Shown here: positions 56,348 to 64,000 of the stretch, in pieces | Position numbering within the stretch: position 1 is the first letter of the stretch | Layout of the letters: every line of letters starts with the position of its first letter | The notes under the pieces: model-generated | The model's input: only the letters and a program-made list of their open reading frames with translations | What the model was told of the DNA's origin: nothing | The model's database searches: none | Translations under genes and position numbers: made by a program | Source: DASUPK01 sp963795665 | Lineage (GTDB): Bacteria; Actinomycetota; Thermoleophilia; Solirubrobacterales; 70-9 | Assembly: GCA_963795665.1 (NCBI GenBank) | Contig: CAWCIP010000004.1 | Location: 1-64,000, forward strand | DNA: 64,000 nt | Direction: 5' to 3'

Positions 56348-57277
56348 GTGACGCGGGCGCCCGGCCAGCCATTCGTATCCGTGATCGTCCCCGTGCGCGA
56401 CGGTGAGCCCACGATCGCCGGCTGCCTGGACGCGATCCTCGCCACCGACTACCCGGCGGAGCGCCGCGAGATCCTCGTCGTGGACAACGGCTCGACCGAC
56501 GGCACGTCCAGCCTGATCCGGATCCGTCCCGTCCGCTACCTCCGCGAGCCGAAGCGCGGCGTCTCGAACGCCCGCAACCGCGGCATCGCGGAGAGCACCG
56601 GCGAGATCCTCGCCTTCGTCGACGCCGACTGCCTGGTCGAGCCCCAGTGGCTCACCGAGCTCGTCCGCCCATTCGAGGATCCCGAGGTCGGCAGCGTCGG
56701 CGGCGACCTCCAACACGTCCCGCCAACCACAGCCGCCGAGCGCCAGGCGGCGCGCCTGCTCGGCAACTGGCAGCGCTTCGCCTTCAACTCGAACCCCGCC
56801 TATCCGATCACCGCGAACGCGGCCTACCGCCGCGAGGTGCTGGAGCGGATCGGCCCCTTCGACCCCCAGATGACCCGCGCCCAGGACGTCGAGCTCGGGC
56901 TCCGCTTCCAGGAGCGAAGCGGCCGCCGCCTGGCCTACGCCGAGAACGCAACCGCTCGACATCGCAACCGCTCCACGCAGCTCGGCTTCTTCCGCCAGCA
57001 GCTGGGGTGGGCCTACGGGGCCGGGCTGGTCGGAGCCAAGTTCGAGGCGATGGGCGGCGATCCCGTCAAGCCGCCCCGGATCCGCGAGATCGGCCGCACA
57101 GCGCGCGGCCTCGGCATCGTCCTGCGAGCTCGAATGCGCGGCCAGGGCCGCCGGCGGTGGATCGAGGACGCCTGGTACGACCTGCTGCGCCAGGTCGCCT
57201 GGTGGGTTGGGGCCCGAGCCGGCCTGCGGAAGGGCGCCCGGATCTGGCAGGCGCCTGCCCGCGAAGGATCAGCCTAG
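56348..57277 (+). CDS. Glycosyltransferase family 2 protein
   Basis: A 309-residue GT-A transferase. FVSVIVPVRDGEPTIAGCLD starts the nucleotide-binding fold; DNGSTDGT, GVSNARNRGIAE and the metal-binding FVDADC with GDLQHV follow; the acceptor side has AQDVELGLRF. The C-terminal 90 residues are basic with WWVGARAGL and may attach to the membrane. It could add sugars to cell-wall polymers or lipids. The start is GTG; TAACTT six bases upstream agrees with a leaderless message. Confidence 0.87.
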   Translation: MTRAPGQPFVSVIVPVRDGEPTIAGCLDAILATDYPAERREILVVDNGSTDGTSSLIRIRPVRYLREPKRGVSNARNRGIAESTGEILAFVDADCLVEPQWLTELVRPFEDPEVGSVGGDLQHVPPTTAAERQAARLLGNWQRFAFNSNPAYPITANAAYRREVLERIGPFDPQMTRAQDVELGLRFQERSGRRLAYAENATARHRNRSTQLGFFRQQLGWAYGAGLVGAKFEAMGGDPVKPPRIREIGRTARGLGIVLRARMRGQGRRRWIEDAWYDLLRQVAWWVGARAGLRKGARIWQAPAREGSA

Positions 57278-58009
57278 GTCCGGCGTGTCGATCGTGTCCC
57301 CGGGTCTGAGGAACATGATCTCGGGGACCATGCAGTTCGGCGAGGTGGCGAGCAGGAACCGCACCGCCTCCGCGATGTCCTCGGGCCGGATCATCGCCTC
57401 GGCCGCGACCTGCTGCTTGGCGAACTCGGTCATCGGCGTATCGACGAAGGCGGGAGCGAAGGCCGTCACCTGAATCCCCTGTCCCGCGATCTCCTTCTGC
57501 GTCGCCTGCGAGAAGCCAATCACCGCGGCCTTGGTCGCCGAGTAGACGCTCAGCCAGGGCTGTCCTGCCTTTCCCGAGATCGATGCCGTGTTCACCACCA
57601 GCGCCTTGCCGTGCTCGGCGCCGGCCTCCTTCAGCAGCGGCAGGCACTCGCGGGTCAACAGGATCACGGCGCGCAGGTTGACGCCGAGCTGCATGTCGAC
57701 GTACTTGGTCGTCAGCGCGTCCATCGCCTCGCCGATCCCAACCCCGGCGTTGTTGATCAGCACATCCAGGCGCCCGTAGCGCTCCTTGTGAGACGCGACC
57801 AGGGCCGCCAGGTTCTCCTCGTCCGCCATGTTGGCGGCAACGCTCTGCACGTCCAGCCCGCCCGAGCGCAGGTCCTCGGCCGCCGCCTCCAGCTTGTCCG
57901 GTCGCCGGGCCGAGACCGTCAGGCCGTAGCCGTCCTCGCCGAGCAGGCGGGCGATCGCCAACCCGATGCCGCTCGAACCTCCAGTGATCAGGGCCGCCTT
58001 CTCCGCCAA
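57269..58009 (-). CDS. Short-chain dehydrogenase/reductase
   Basis: A 246-residue classical SDR. Cofactor motif TGGSSGIGLAIARLL, SARRPDKL after the second strand (NADP preference), DVLINNAGVG, catalytic Ser in TASISGKAG and Tyr/Lys in YSATK. PEDIAEAVRFLLATSPNCMV near the end is typical of 3-oxoacyl-ACP-reductase-like members. The 3' end overlaps that of the GT2 gene by nine bases. AAGGAGGAG precedes the ATG. Substrate unknown; paralogous but not close to the SDR at 49953. Confidence 0.88.
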   Translation of the reverse strand: MAEKAALITGGSSGIGLAIARLLGEDGYGLTVSARRPDKLEAAAEDLRSGGLDVQSVAANMADEENLAALVASHKERYGRLDVLINNAGVGIGEAMDALTTKYVDMQLGVNLRAVILLTRECLPLLKEAGAEHGKALVVNTASISGKAGQPWLSVYSATKAAVIGFSQATQKEIAGQGIQVTAFAPAFVDTPMTEFAKQQVAAEAMIRPEDIAEAVRFLLATSPNCMVPEIMFLRPGDTIDTPDLG

Positions 58010-58098
58010 CGTCTTCTCCTCCTTTAGGTGATGCGAGGGCGCGCCTTAGGCGCGGCCCGTTCAATCGCGCGGGTCACCCTATCCGTACCCCATCTACG

Positions 58099-59085
58099 AT
58101 GCCGCCCGTGCCACGCAAGCCCCTCGCCGTCGCCGCCGCACTGCTCGCCGTCGCGCTGATCGCCGGCTGCGGCGGTTCGGACAACGGCACCGGCAGTCGC
58201 AGCCGTCCCGCGCCCGCCGCCTCGGAGTTCCCCTCGGCGAAGGGAAAGACGCTGCGCCAGGTGCTTCTCGCGTCGGGCGCCTCGCAGGGCCCCGTCGTCT
58301 CACCCGCCGCCAGAGAGTTCCACCTGGGCGTGAACCGCTTCCCCTTCGGAGTCTTCACGGCCGGTCGCGATCAGATCACCGACGCGCAGGTCGCGCTCTA
58401 CGCCGCCCCCGGCAGGGGAGTGAACGGCCCGGCCATCGGCCCGTTCCCCGCGAGGATCGAGGACCTGACCACCAGGCCCGCCTTCAGGGCCAAGTCCACC
58501 GCGGACGACCCCAGCGCCGCTCAGGTCGCATACGTCTCGGACATCCCGCTCGACAAGCCGGGCCACTGGGTGTTCGGCGCGCTCATCAAGAGCGGCGGCT
58601 CCTACCAGTACAGCCTGCTGCCCAGCCCGGACCCGGTCGGCGACTACCCGATGCCGCAGGTCGGCCAGCAGGCGCCCGTGGTCCACACCCTGACCGCCGG
58701 CCAGGTCTCGGACATCTCCCAGATCGACACGCGCGTGCCGCCCGACGACATGCACAGCGACGACCTCGCCAACGTGCTCGGCAAGAAGCCCGTGGTCCTG
58801 CTCTTCGCGACGCCGGCGCTCTGCCAGAGCCGAGTCTGCGGCCCAGTCACCGACGAGGCCGAGCAGGTGAAGCAGGAGTTCGGCGACAGGGTCGCCTTCA
58901 TCCACCAGGAGATCTACAACAACAACCGGATCAGCGACGGCCCGCGGCCGCAGATGCGCGCCTACCATTTGTCCACTGAGCCCTGGGCCTTCGTGATCGA
59001 CAGGAGCGGCAAAGTGAGCTCCGTCCTGCAGGGCCCCTACAGCGTGCAGGAGCTGGAGGCGGCGGTCCAGAAGGTCGCCGGCTAG
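58099..59085 (+). CDS. Lipoprotein with thioredoxin-like domain
   Basis: A 328-residue exported protein. The signal ends in a lipobox, LIAGCGGS (Cys near residue 24), so it is predicted to be lipid-anchored outside the membrane. Residues 70-185 form a beta-rich domain of unknown family. The C-terminal 120 residues are thioredoxin-like: PVVLLFATPALCQSRVCGPV, with Cys-x4-Cys instead of Cys-x2-Cys, then a helix (DEAEQVKQEFG) and the cis-Pro (STEPWAFVID). The widened Cys pair argues for binding or a non-standard redox activity. It is divergent from the SDR gene. Confidence 0.78.
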   Translation: MPPVPRKPLAVAAALLAVALIAGCGGSDNGTGSRSRPAPAASEFPSAKGKTLRQVLLASGASQGPVVSPAAREFHLGVNRFPFGVFTAGRDQITDAQVALYAAPGRGVNGPAIGPFPARIEDLTTRPAFRAKSTADDPSAAQVAYVSDIPLDKPGHWVFGALIKSGGSYQYSLLPSPDPVGDYPMPQVGQQAPVVHTLTAGQVSDISQIDTRVPPDDMHSDDLANVLGKKPVVLLFATPALCQSRVCGPVTDEAEQVKQEFGDRVAFIHQEIYNNNRISDGPRPQMRAYHLSTEPWAFVIDRSGKVSSVLQGPYSVQELEAAVQKVAG

Positions 59086-59132
59086 CCGCTTCCTGCGCCG
59101 CGGCCGCCCGCGAGCGAGTAGAACTCAGGCCT

Positions 59133-59501
59133 GTGGGGGACCCCGAACTACTCACCATGCTCGCGGCGGAGGCCGAACGCCGCACGCCGACGATCATCGG
59201 CGGGGTCGAGGCGCTCGCCGCATCGGGCGAGAAGGATTCGGCTCGCATCGAGGAGCTCCGCGTGGAGGCCCACGGGCTGAAGGGTGCGGCGCTGGTCGTA
59301 GGTCAGAACCGGCTCGCCGACCTCGCCAGGAAGATCGAGGTGTTTCTCGCCAGCCGCGTCGACTCTGGCCGGATCAGCACCGGCGAAGCCGCCACGGTGG
59401 TCGCCGCGGCCAGCGCCTTCACCGAGGGCGCTCAGGCCGCGGCCGAGGACGTCGCCGAGCCCTCGTCCGTGAGCGAGTCCCTCGAGGCCTTCGCCGACTG
59501 A
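59133..59501 (+). CDS. Histidine phosphotransfer (Hpt) domain protein
   Basis: A 122-residue helical protein with the Hpt core EAHGLKGAALVVGQNRLADL; His47 is the probable phosphorylated residue. A helical hairpin (LADLARKIEVFLASRV) follows. Hpt proteins carry phosphate between receiver domains in multi-step relays. Neither a hybrid kinase nor a receiver lies nearby, so its partner is elsewhere on the chromosome. The start is GTG; an AGAACT hexamer (59118-59123 or so) lies nine bases or fewer before it. The convergent membrane-protein gene follows at 59504. Confidence 0.72.
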   Translation: MGDPELLTMLAAEAERRTPTIIGGVEALAASGEKDSARIEELRVEAHGLKGAALVVGQNRLADLARKIEVFLASRVDSGRISTGEAATVVAAASAFTEGAQAAAEDVAEPSSVSESLEAFAD

Positions 59502-59503
59502 CG

Positions 59504-59851
59504 TCAGTCCGAGTGGTGGAGGGCGAAGGAGATCGCCCCCAGCACCATCGCGCCCATGACGAGCCACGCGGGAATCAGCCAGCCGGCGATCTCGGCGACC
59601 CGCAGGGCCGCCCGCCGGTAGGCGGGAAGGATCAGGGCGACCATGCTCGAGACGAACACCACGGTCGCGCCGAGGATCACCGGCGCCGCTACCAGCGTGC
59701 GCGCCGGCGCGTCGACCTCGTCCTCGAACCCGCGCCCGATCTGCGATTCGAGAACCGCCACCACCGCGACGATCACGATCGAGCCGTAGAGCGCGCCGAG
59801 CAGCGGCCACGTGAAGGTCGTGTCCTCCCGCTCCTCCGACTCCGTCGCCAT
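59504..59851 (-). CDS. Small membrane protein, unknown function
   Basis: A 115-residue protein with three membrane helices: LLGALYGSIVIVAVVAVLES (residues 17-36), LVAAPVILGATVVFVSSMVA (53-72) and IAGWLIPAWLVMGAMVLGAI (88-107). The acidic N-terminus (ESEEREDTTF) would lie in the cytoplasm. I recognise no named family. It converges with the Hpt gene (two bases between the stops). Codon bias is that of coding sequence. The start at 59851 has no strong Shine-Dalgarno sequence. Confidence 0.6.
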   Translation of the reverse strand: MATESEEREDTTFTWPLLGALYGSIVIVAVVAVLESQIGRGFEDEVDAPARTLVAAPVILGATVVFVSSMVALILPAYRRAALRVAEIAGWLIPAWLVMGAMVLGAISFALHHSD

Positions 59852-59890
59852 GGAACGAATCTACCCCGGACGGTACGCTCGCCGGCAGCA

Positions 59891-59964
59891 GGGCCGGTAG
59901 CTCAGCTGGTCAGAGCAGCGGACTCATAATCCGTAGGTCGGAGGTTCGAGTCCTCCCCGGCCCA
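59891..59964 (+). tRNA. tRNA with CAT anticodon (Met, or Ile2)
   Basis: Cloverleaf of 74 bases: acceptor GGGCCGG/CCGGCCC, D arm GCTC...GAGC, anticodon stem GCGGA/TCCGT with loop CTCATAA, T arm GGAGG-TTCGAGT-CCTCC. The CAT anticodon fits elongator tRNA-Met, but tRNA-Ile with lysidine at C34 would look the same. The initiator type is unlikely because the anticodon stem lacks three GC pairs and the acceptor is fully paired. CCA is not encoded. Confidence 0.93.
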
Positions 59965-59969
59965 TGAAA

Positions 59970-59985
59970 GCCCCGCAAAGCGGGC
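59970..59985 (+). terminator. Hairpin after the tRNA
   Basis: CCCGC-AAA-GCGGG with an extra G-C pair outside, six bases after the tRNA. Short and without a T-run; a likely terminator or processing signal. Confidence 0.45.
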
Positions 59986-60036
59986 GTCCCACTATCCGAG
60001 CGGTCTCACAGAAACGTCCAAAGACCCCGGCGGCGG

Positions 60037-61185
60037 CTACTCGGCAACCGCAGCCATCCGCCGGTTCCGCCGATGGGCCTCGATGAAGCGATCATTGGCC
60101 AGCGCCGCGCAAATGGCGAGCTCGCCGGCGACCAGGGTCGCCCCCACGATCTCGGCGAACTTCCGCGCCGTGCCTTCGCCGTCGCAGCCGAGCAGGGCCA
60201 GGCACTCGCGCTGCGTCGGGAGGCTGGTCCCACCGCCCACTGTGCCGACCACCAGGTTCGGCAGCCGGGCAGCCACGTAGAGGTCGCCCGCGCCAACCAG
60301 CTCGACGTCAAGGAAGCCGATGCTCGCGTTGACAATCTGCGCGACGTCCTGCCCGCACGCGATGTAGATGGCGGCCAGGCCGTTCGCGAAGTGAGCGTTC
60401 GCCCCGAGCGCGCCCGCCTGCATGGTGCCGAGCCGACCGGAGGCCGCGAACTCGACCAGATCGGGGGGCGACACGCCGAGGTGCGCCTCGACGACGCTCG
60501 CCGGCAAGGTCAGGTCGATCGCCACCTCCTTGCCATAAGGCCGGAACAGGTTGATGGCGGCGGGCTTCTTGTCGCTCGAGTAGTTGCAGCGGAGGTACCA
60601 CCGCTCGCACGGCACCGCCTGTGCGACCTCCCGGCAGATCCGGTCGACCGCGAGATTGACCATGTTGAGGCCCATTGCATCGCCCGTGCCGAACACGAAC
60701 TGGGCAAAGACGCGCCGGCCGAACACGTGCGGGCGGATCTCGACCAGACGGCCGTGGGCCGTGCTCTCGGCCGCCAGAGCCTGGAGCTCGGTCAGATGTT
60801 CGTCAAGCCAGCTCGCAAGGGCGAGCGCGTCTCGCGTCGTCCCGACCACGAAGCAGGGGGTGATGTCGAGCGCGTCCGCCAGCACGTATGCGTTGGCGCC
60901 ACCCGCCTCGGTGATCGCCCGCATGCCGTATTGGTACGTCGTGACGAGAGTCCCCTCCGTCGTCGCGAAGGGCACGAAGAACAGCCCGTCGGCGTGCTGT
61001 CCCTTGACACGGATGGGTCCGCCTATGCCGAGCGGGACTTGCGTCGCCCCCACGAGGTTCTCGACGTTCCCGCGGGCCTCTTCGGGCGCGAACGCCATCT
61101 CCGCGGTGGCTTCCATGGCGTGCCCGGTGTTGTGCTCAAGCCAGGCCCGTCGCATCGCCGGGTTGGCTCCGAGGATCTGGGGCAT
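60037..61185 (-). CDS. Hydroxymethylglutaryl-CoA reductase
   Basis: Converts HMG-CoA to mevalonate, 382 residues. Visible motifs: ENLVGATQVPLGIGGPIRV with the catalytic Glu42, FATTEGTLVTTYQYGMRAI, the cofactor motif GTGDAMGLNM, SSDKKPAAINLF with the catalytic Lys, LGANAHFANGLAAIYIACGQD with the Asp, and VVGTVGGGTSLPTQ. GGAGG lies eight bases before the ATG at 61185, so this is the start; the open frame reaches 61380 but the extra 65 residues are not family-like. The class I-like motif spellings suggest NADPH. No other mevalonate gene lies in the window, while dxs and ispA are at 7-10 kb. Confidence 0.93.
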   Translation of the reverse strand: MPQILGANPAMRRAWLEHNTGHAMEATAEMAFAPEEARGNVENLVGATQVPLGIGGPIRVKGQHADGLFFVPFATTEGTLVTTYQYGMRAITEAGGANAYVLADALDITPCFVVGTTRDALALASWLDEHLTELQALAAESTAHGRLVEIRPHVFGRRVFAQFVFGTGDAMGLNMVNLAVDRICREVAQAVPCERWYLRCNYSSDKKPAAINLFRPYGKEVAIDLTLPASVVEAHLGVSPPDLVEFAASGRLGTMQAGALGANAHFANGLAAIYIACGQDVAQIVNASIGFLDVELVGAGDLYVAARLPNLVVGTVGGGTSLPTQRECLALLGCDGEGTARKFAEIVGATLVAGELAICAALANDRFIEAHRRNRRMAAVAE

Positions 61186-61309
61186 AGAGTTCGCCTCCAA
61201 ATTGAACGCTTGGCACCCAATTACATCACCAAGTCCCCCCAGCGCGCCAGCGGTCCAGGTCCGCGGGTCAGAAGTCCGGGCCTCCTGACCTGGAGCATTA
61301 GGGTGCATC

Positions 61310-62074
61310 ATGGTGAACGAGATCCGAATGGATCGTCTCGATGCGGTGATCTTCGATCTCGACGGAGTGATCACCGACACTGCCTCAGTCCATGCTGCCG
61401 CCTGGAAGCGGATGTTCGACCAGTTCCTCGCGGACCGGGCAGATCGTGAGGGCGAGGACCAACAACCGTTCTCGGCAGACGACTACTACCTGTACGTGGA
61501 CGGCAAGCCTCGCTACGACGGAGTGGAGTCGTTCCTCGCCTCCCGTGGGATCTCCCTCCCGCGCGGGGACCCCGGCGATCCCCCCGCTGCGGAGACCGTA
61601 TGCGGGTTGGGCAATCTCAAGGATGAGCTCTTCCTCTCCCAGTTGCGGAAAGAGGGGGTCGCTTCCTTTCCATCCTCCACCGCACTGCTGCGCGGGCTTC
61701 GCGCAAGCGGGTGTCGGACGGCAGTCATCTCTGCGTCGCGCAACTGCTCCAACGTGCTCGAAGCGGCGGGAGTCGCCGAACTCTTCGACGCGAAGGTCGA
61801 TGGCCTGGACGCGGACGAGCTGGGGCTGAAAGGGAAGCCCAACCCCGCGGTCTTCCTCGAGGCGGCTCGGCGGCTCGGGGTCGAGCCGGCTCGCGCCGCC
61901 GTGGTCGAGGATGCGCTTGCCGGCGTCGAGGCTGGGCGTCGCGGGGGCTTTGGGCTTGTTATCGGCGTCAACCGCGGTGGCCATGCCGAGGGGCTGCGGG
62001 AACGTGGCGCCGACATCCTGGTTGGCGACCTGGGTGAGGTCCGCGTTTCGGCGACGACGGAAAACGACCGATGA
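61310..62074 (+). CDS. pgmB: Beta-phosphoglucomutase
   Basis: HAD-superfamily mutase (254 residues) that converts beta-glucose 1-phosphate to glucose 6-phosphate. The nucleophile Asp16 and acid Asp18 are in AVIFDLDGVITDTA; a helical cap domain follows, with SRGISLPRGD; VISASRNCSNVLEAAG has the Ser; LKGKPNPAVFLEAA has the Lys; VVEDALAGVEAGRRG has the Glu-Asp pair. It ends with the ATGA overlap to the GH65 gene. The pair works together: GH65 phosphorylase releases beta-glucose 1-phosphate from alpha-glucosides, PgmB passes it to glycolysis. The HMG-CoA reductase gene is divergent. Confidence 0.9.
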   Translation: MVNEIRMDRLDAVIFDLDGVITDTASVHAAAWKRMFDQFLADRADREGEDQQPFSADDYYLYVDGKPRYDGVESFLASRGISLPRGDPGDPPAAETVCGLGNLKDELFLSQLRKEGVASFPSSTALLRGLRASGCRTAVISASRNCSNVLEAAGVAELFDAKVDGLDADELGLKGKPNPAVFLEAARRLGVEPARAAVVEDALAGVEAGRRGGFGLVIGVNRGGHAEGLRERGADILVGDLGEVRVSATTENDR

Positions 62075-64000
62075 GCGAGCCGGTCGTCGCGAGGGCGCCA
62101 GACCTCAGCGGCTGGTCGCTGGTCTACGAAGGCTTCGACCCGGCACAAGAGCCGCTGCGCGAGGCGCTCTGCGCGCTCGGAAACGGGCGCTTCGCCTGCC
62201 GTGCCGCCGCGGCCGAGGCGGATGCGGACGGCGTCCACTATCCGGGCACCTATGCGGCCGGCTGTTACAACAGGCTGACCAGCGAGGTGGCGGGCCGCGA
62301 CGTGGAGGACGAGTCAATCGTCAACCTGCCGAACTGGCTCCCTTTCAGTTTCCGGATCGAGGATGGCGAGTGGCTCGACGTCGCCATGGTCAGGCTCGCC
62401 GAATACCGTCAGGAACTCGACCTGCGCCGCGCGTTGCTCACGCGGCGGCTGCGTTTCCACGACGCCAAGGGCCGCGAGACCGAGATGACGGAGCGCCGGT
62501 TCCTGAGCATGGCTAACCCGAACATCGCCGCGCTCCAGACGACCCTGCTTCCAGTCAACTGGTCGGGCAGCGTGACCTTCCGCTCGGCGCTCGACGGCCG
62601 GGTGTCCAACGGCGGCGTCGCTCGCTATCGGGGCCTCGCGAGCCGCCATCTGGTGCCGGTCGAGGCGGGTGCTTGGGACTCCGAGACGATCCTGCTCGAG
62701 GCCGAGACCAGCCAGTCGCACATCCGGGTCGCCGAGGCCGCACGCACGCGGCTCCTGCGCGACGGCCAGATCGCCCCGGTCACGACCACCGTGATCGAGG
62801 AGCCGGCATGGATCGGCCTCGAGATCCAGTCGGAGGCGACCCAGGGAGAGGAGATCGGGGCGGAGAAGGTCGTCGCCCTTTTCACGTCGCGCGAGCCGGC
62901 GGTCTCCGAGCCGGGCCTGGAGGCTCGCCGGGAGGCGGTTCGCGCGGGGGGGTTCGACGAGCTGCTCTCGGACCACGTGTTGCGCTGGGACGAGCTCTGG
63001 GATCTCTGCTCGCTCGAGCTCGAGGACAACGAGGAGTCCGCGTCGACCGAGCTGCGCCTCCACATCTACCACCTCCTGGGGAACATCTCGGAGCACACCG
63101 CCGACGTCGACGCCGGGGTCCCGGCTCGCGGACTGGCCGGGGAGGCGTACCGCGGACACGCCTTCTGGGACGCACTGTTCATCTTCCCCTTCCTGAATCT
63201 GCGCCTCCCGGATCTCACACGGACCCTGCTCCGTTATCGCTACCGGCGGCTCAACAGAGCCCGCTGGGCCGCGAGGGAGCTGGGGTGTGAAGGGGCCTTG
63301 TACCCGTGGCAGAGCGGGTCGAACGGCGCCGAGCTGACACCCACGGTCCATCTCAACCCGCGCTCCGGCCGCTGGACCCCGGACAACTCCCGCCTCCAGC
63401 GACACATCAACGCTGCGATCGCCTACGACGTCTGGCTGTACCACCAGGCAACCAACGACGTCGAGTTTCTTGCCTTCTACGGTGCGGAGATGTTCATCGA
63501 GATCGCTCGCTTCTGGGCGAGCATCGCCACCTACGACCCTGCTCGCGGGCGGTACGTGATCCTCGGGGTGGTTGGTCCCGACGAGTACCACGATGCCTAC
63601 CCCGGCTCCGATCGTCCCGGTATCGACAACAACGCCTACACGAATGCGATGGCGGCATGGGTGCTCTGGCGAGCCCACGACGTCCTCGACGCTCTTCCCG
63701 AGCAGCGCCGCGAGGAGCTGTCGCACATGCTCAGGTTGAGCCACGACGAGCTCGAGCGGTGGGACGAGATCAGCCGCAAGCTGCTTCTCCCCTTCCACGA
63801 CAACGGGATCATCAGCCAGTTCGAGGGCTACGAGGAGCTGGAGGAGCTCGATTGGGAGGGCTATCGAGAGAGGTACGGGAACATCCAGCGGCTCGACCGG
63901 ATCCTCGAGGCCGAGGGAGACAGCCCCAACCGGTACAAGGCCTCGAAGCAGGCGGACGTGCTCATGCTCTTCTACCTGCTGTCGGCGGACGAGTTGCGGA
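62071..64000 (+). CDS. Glycoside hydrolase family 65 phosphorylase, 3'-partial
   Basis: The reading frame is open from the ATG at 62071 to the window end (643 residues so far; the family has about 750-800). The N-terminal super-sandwich domain includes WSLVYEGFDPAQEPLREALC and ALGNGRFACRAAA. The catalytic (alpha/alpha)6 barrel has GLAGEAYRGHAFWDALFIFP, YPWQSGSNGAELTP, the general acid Glu in GVVGPDEYHDA (near residue 503) and RYKASKQADVLMLFYLLS with the phosphate-binding region. Members phosphorolyse maltose, trehalose, kojibiose or nigerose to beta-glucose 1-phosphate and glucose; which disaccharide applies here is unclear. Fused with pgmB by a 4-base overlap. Confidence 0.92.
   Translation, partial: MSEPVVARAPDLSGWSLVYEGFDPAQEPLREALCALGNGRFACRAAAAEADADGVHYPGTYAAGCYNRLTSEVAGRDVEDESIVNLPNWLPFSFRIEDGEWLDVAMVRLAEYRQELDLRRALLTRRLRFHDAKGRETEMTERRFLSMANPNIAALQTTLLPVNWSGSVTFRSALDGRVSNGGVARYRGLASRHLVPVEAGAWDSETILLEAETSQSHIRVAEAARTRLLRDGQIAPVTTTVIEEPAWIGLEIQSEATQGEEIGAEKVVALFTSREPAVSEPGLEARREAVRAGGFDELLSDHVLRWDELWDLCSLELEDNEESASTELRLHIYHLLGNISEHTADVDAGVPARGLAGEAYRGHAFWDALFIFPFLNLRLPDLTRTLLRYRYRRLNRARWAARELGCEGALYPWQSGSNGAELTPTVHLNPRSGRWTPDNSRLQRHINAAIAYDVWLYHQATNDVEFLAFYGAEMFIEIARFWASIATYDPARGRYVILGVVGPDEYHDAYPGSDRPGIDNNAYTNAMAAWVLWRAHDVLDALPEQRREELSHMLRLSHDELERWDEISRKLLLPFHDNGIISQFEGYEELEELDWEGYRERYGNIQRLDRILEAEGDSPNRYKASKQADVLMLFYLLSADELR

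Noticed and set aside
59891..59964. Initiator tRNA-Met
   Set aside because: The anticodon stem lacks the three consecutive G-C pairs and the acceptor lacks the 1-72 mismatch of initiator tRNAs.
61186..61380. N-terminal extension of the HMG-CoA reductase
   Set aside because: A GGAGG site lies eight bases before the internal ATG and the extension shows no family similarity.

Overview
The window looks like chromosome of a high-GC actinobacterium, most likely of the Thermoleophilia/Solirubrobacterales type. The reasons are the strong G/C third-position bias, frequent GTG/TTG starts, many ATGA/GTGA gene overlaps, the order tlyA-nadK-recN-steA-(membrane protein)-pyrG-NUDIX-xerD, which is the order known from Mycobacterium and relatives, and a large set of small SnoaL-like proteins that begin MSEENVE and end EALEAAGLxE. 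The lineage is my inference; no 16S rRNA gene is present.

Layout. 1-5.1 kb: a metal P-type ATPase cut by the window edge and by a frameshift, a CocE-type hydrolase and an ABC exporter pair. 5.1-10.0 kb: a housekeeping run efp-nusB-HAD phosphatase-(xseB-like)-ispA-dxs; dxs carries two single-base frameshifts. 10.2-16.0 kb: a small zinc-ribbon protein, a SnoaL gene with its middle deleted, membrane proteins, a DHA2 exporter, and a two-component system flanked by two low-complexity exported proteins. 16.1-32.5 kb: an accessory region. It holds SnoaL paralogues and broken copies of them, a basic histone-like protein, a tyrosine recombinase and the 3' end of a second one, a GST-like protein, a truncated ECF sigma factor, a MarR/DHA2 pair, three collagen-like exported proteins, and a family of short palindromic elements that I find only here. 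A 400-nt structured non-coding stretch ending in a terminator (26.74-27.15 kb) may encode an RNA.

33-53.6 kb: core genes for translation, NAD(P), DNA repair, cell division, nucleotides and replication (tlyA, nadK, recN, steA, pyrG, xerD, mutM, recO, dgt, dnaG), interrupted by a frameshifted DHA2 exporter and two more SnoaL genes. 53.6-60 kb: an HTH-HTH-HNH protein next to tRNA-Asn, glycosyltransferases, SDR enzymes, a thioredoxin-like lipoprotein, an orphan Hpt protein and a CAT-anticodon tRNA. 60-64 kb: an HMG-CoA reductase, divergent from a beta-phosphoglucomutase / GH65 phosphorylase pair for alpha-glucoside use; the GH65 gene runs off the end.

The strongest candidates for something undescribed are the palindromic element family (17.86-32.45 kb), the structured RNA candidate (26.74-27.15 kb), and the conserved leaderless promoter and tail modules of the SnoaL genes. 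Several frameshifts in core genes share the same sign (one extra base), so sequence error should be excluded before they are called pseudogenes.
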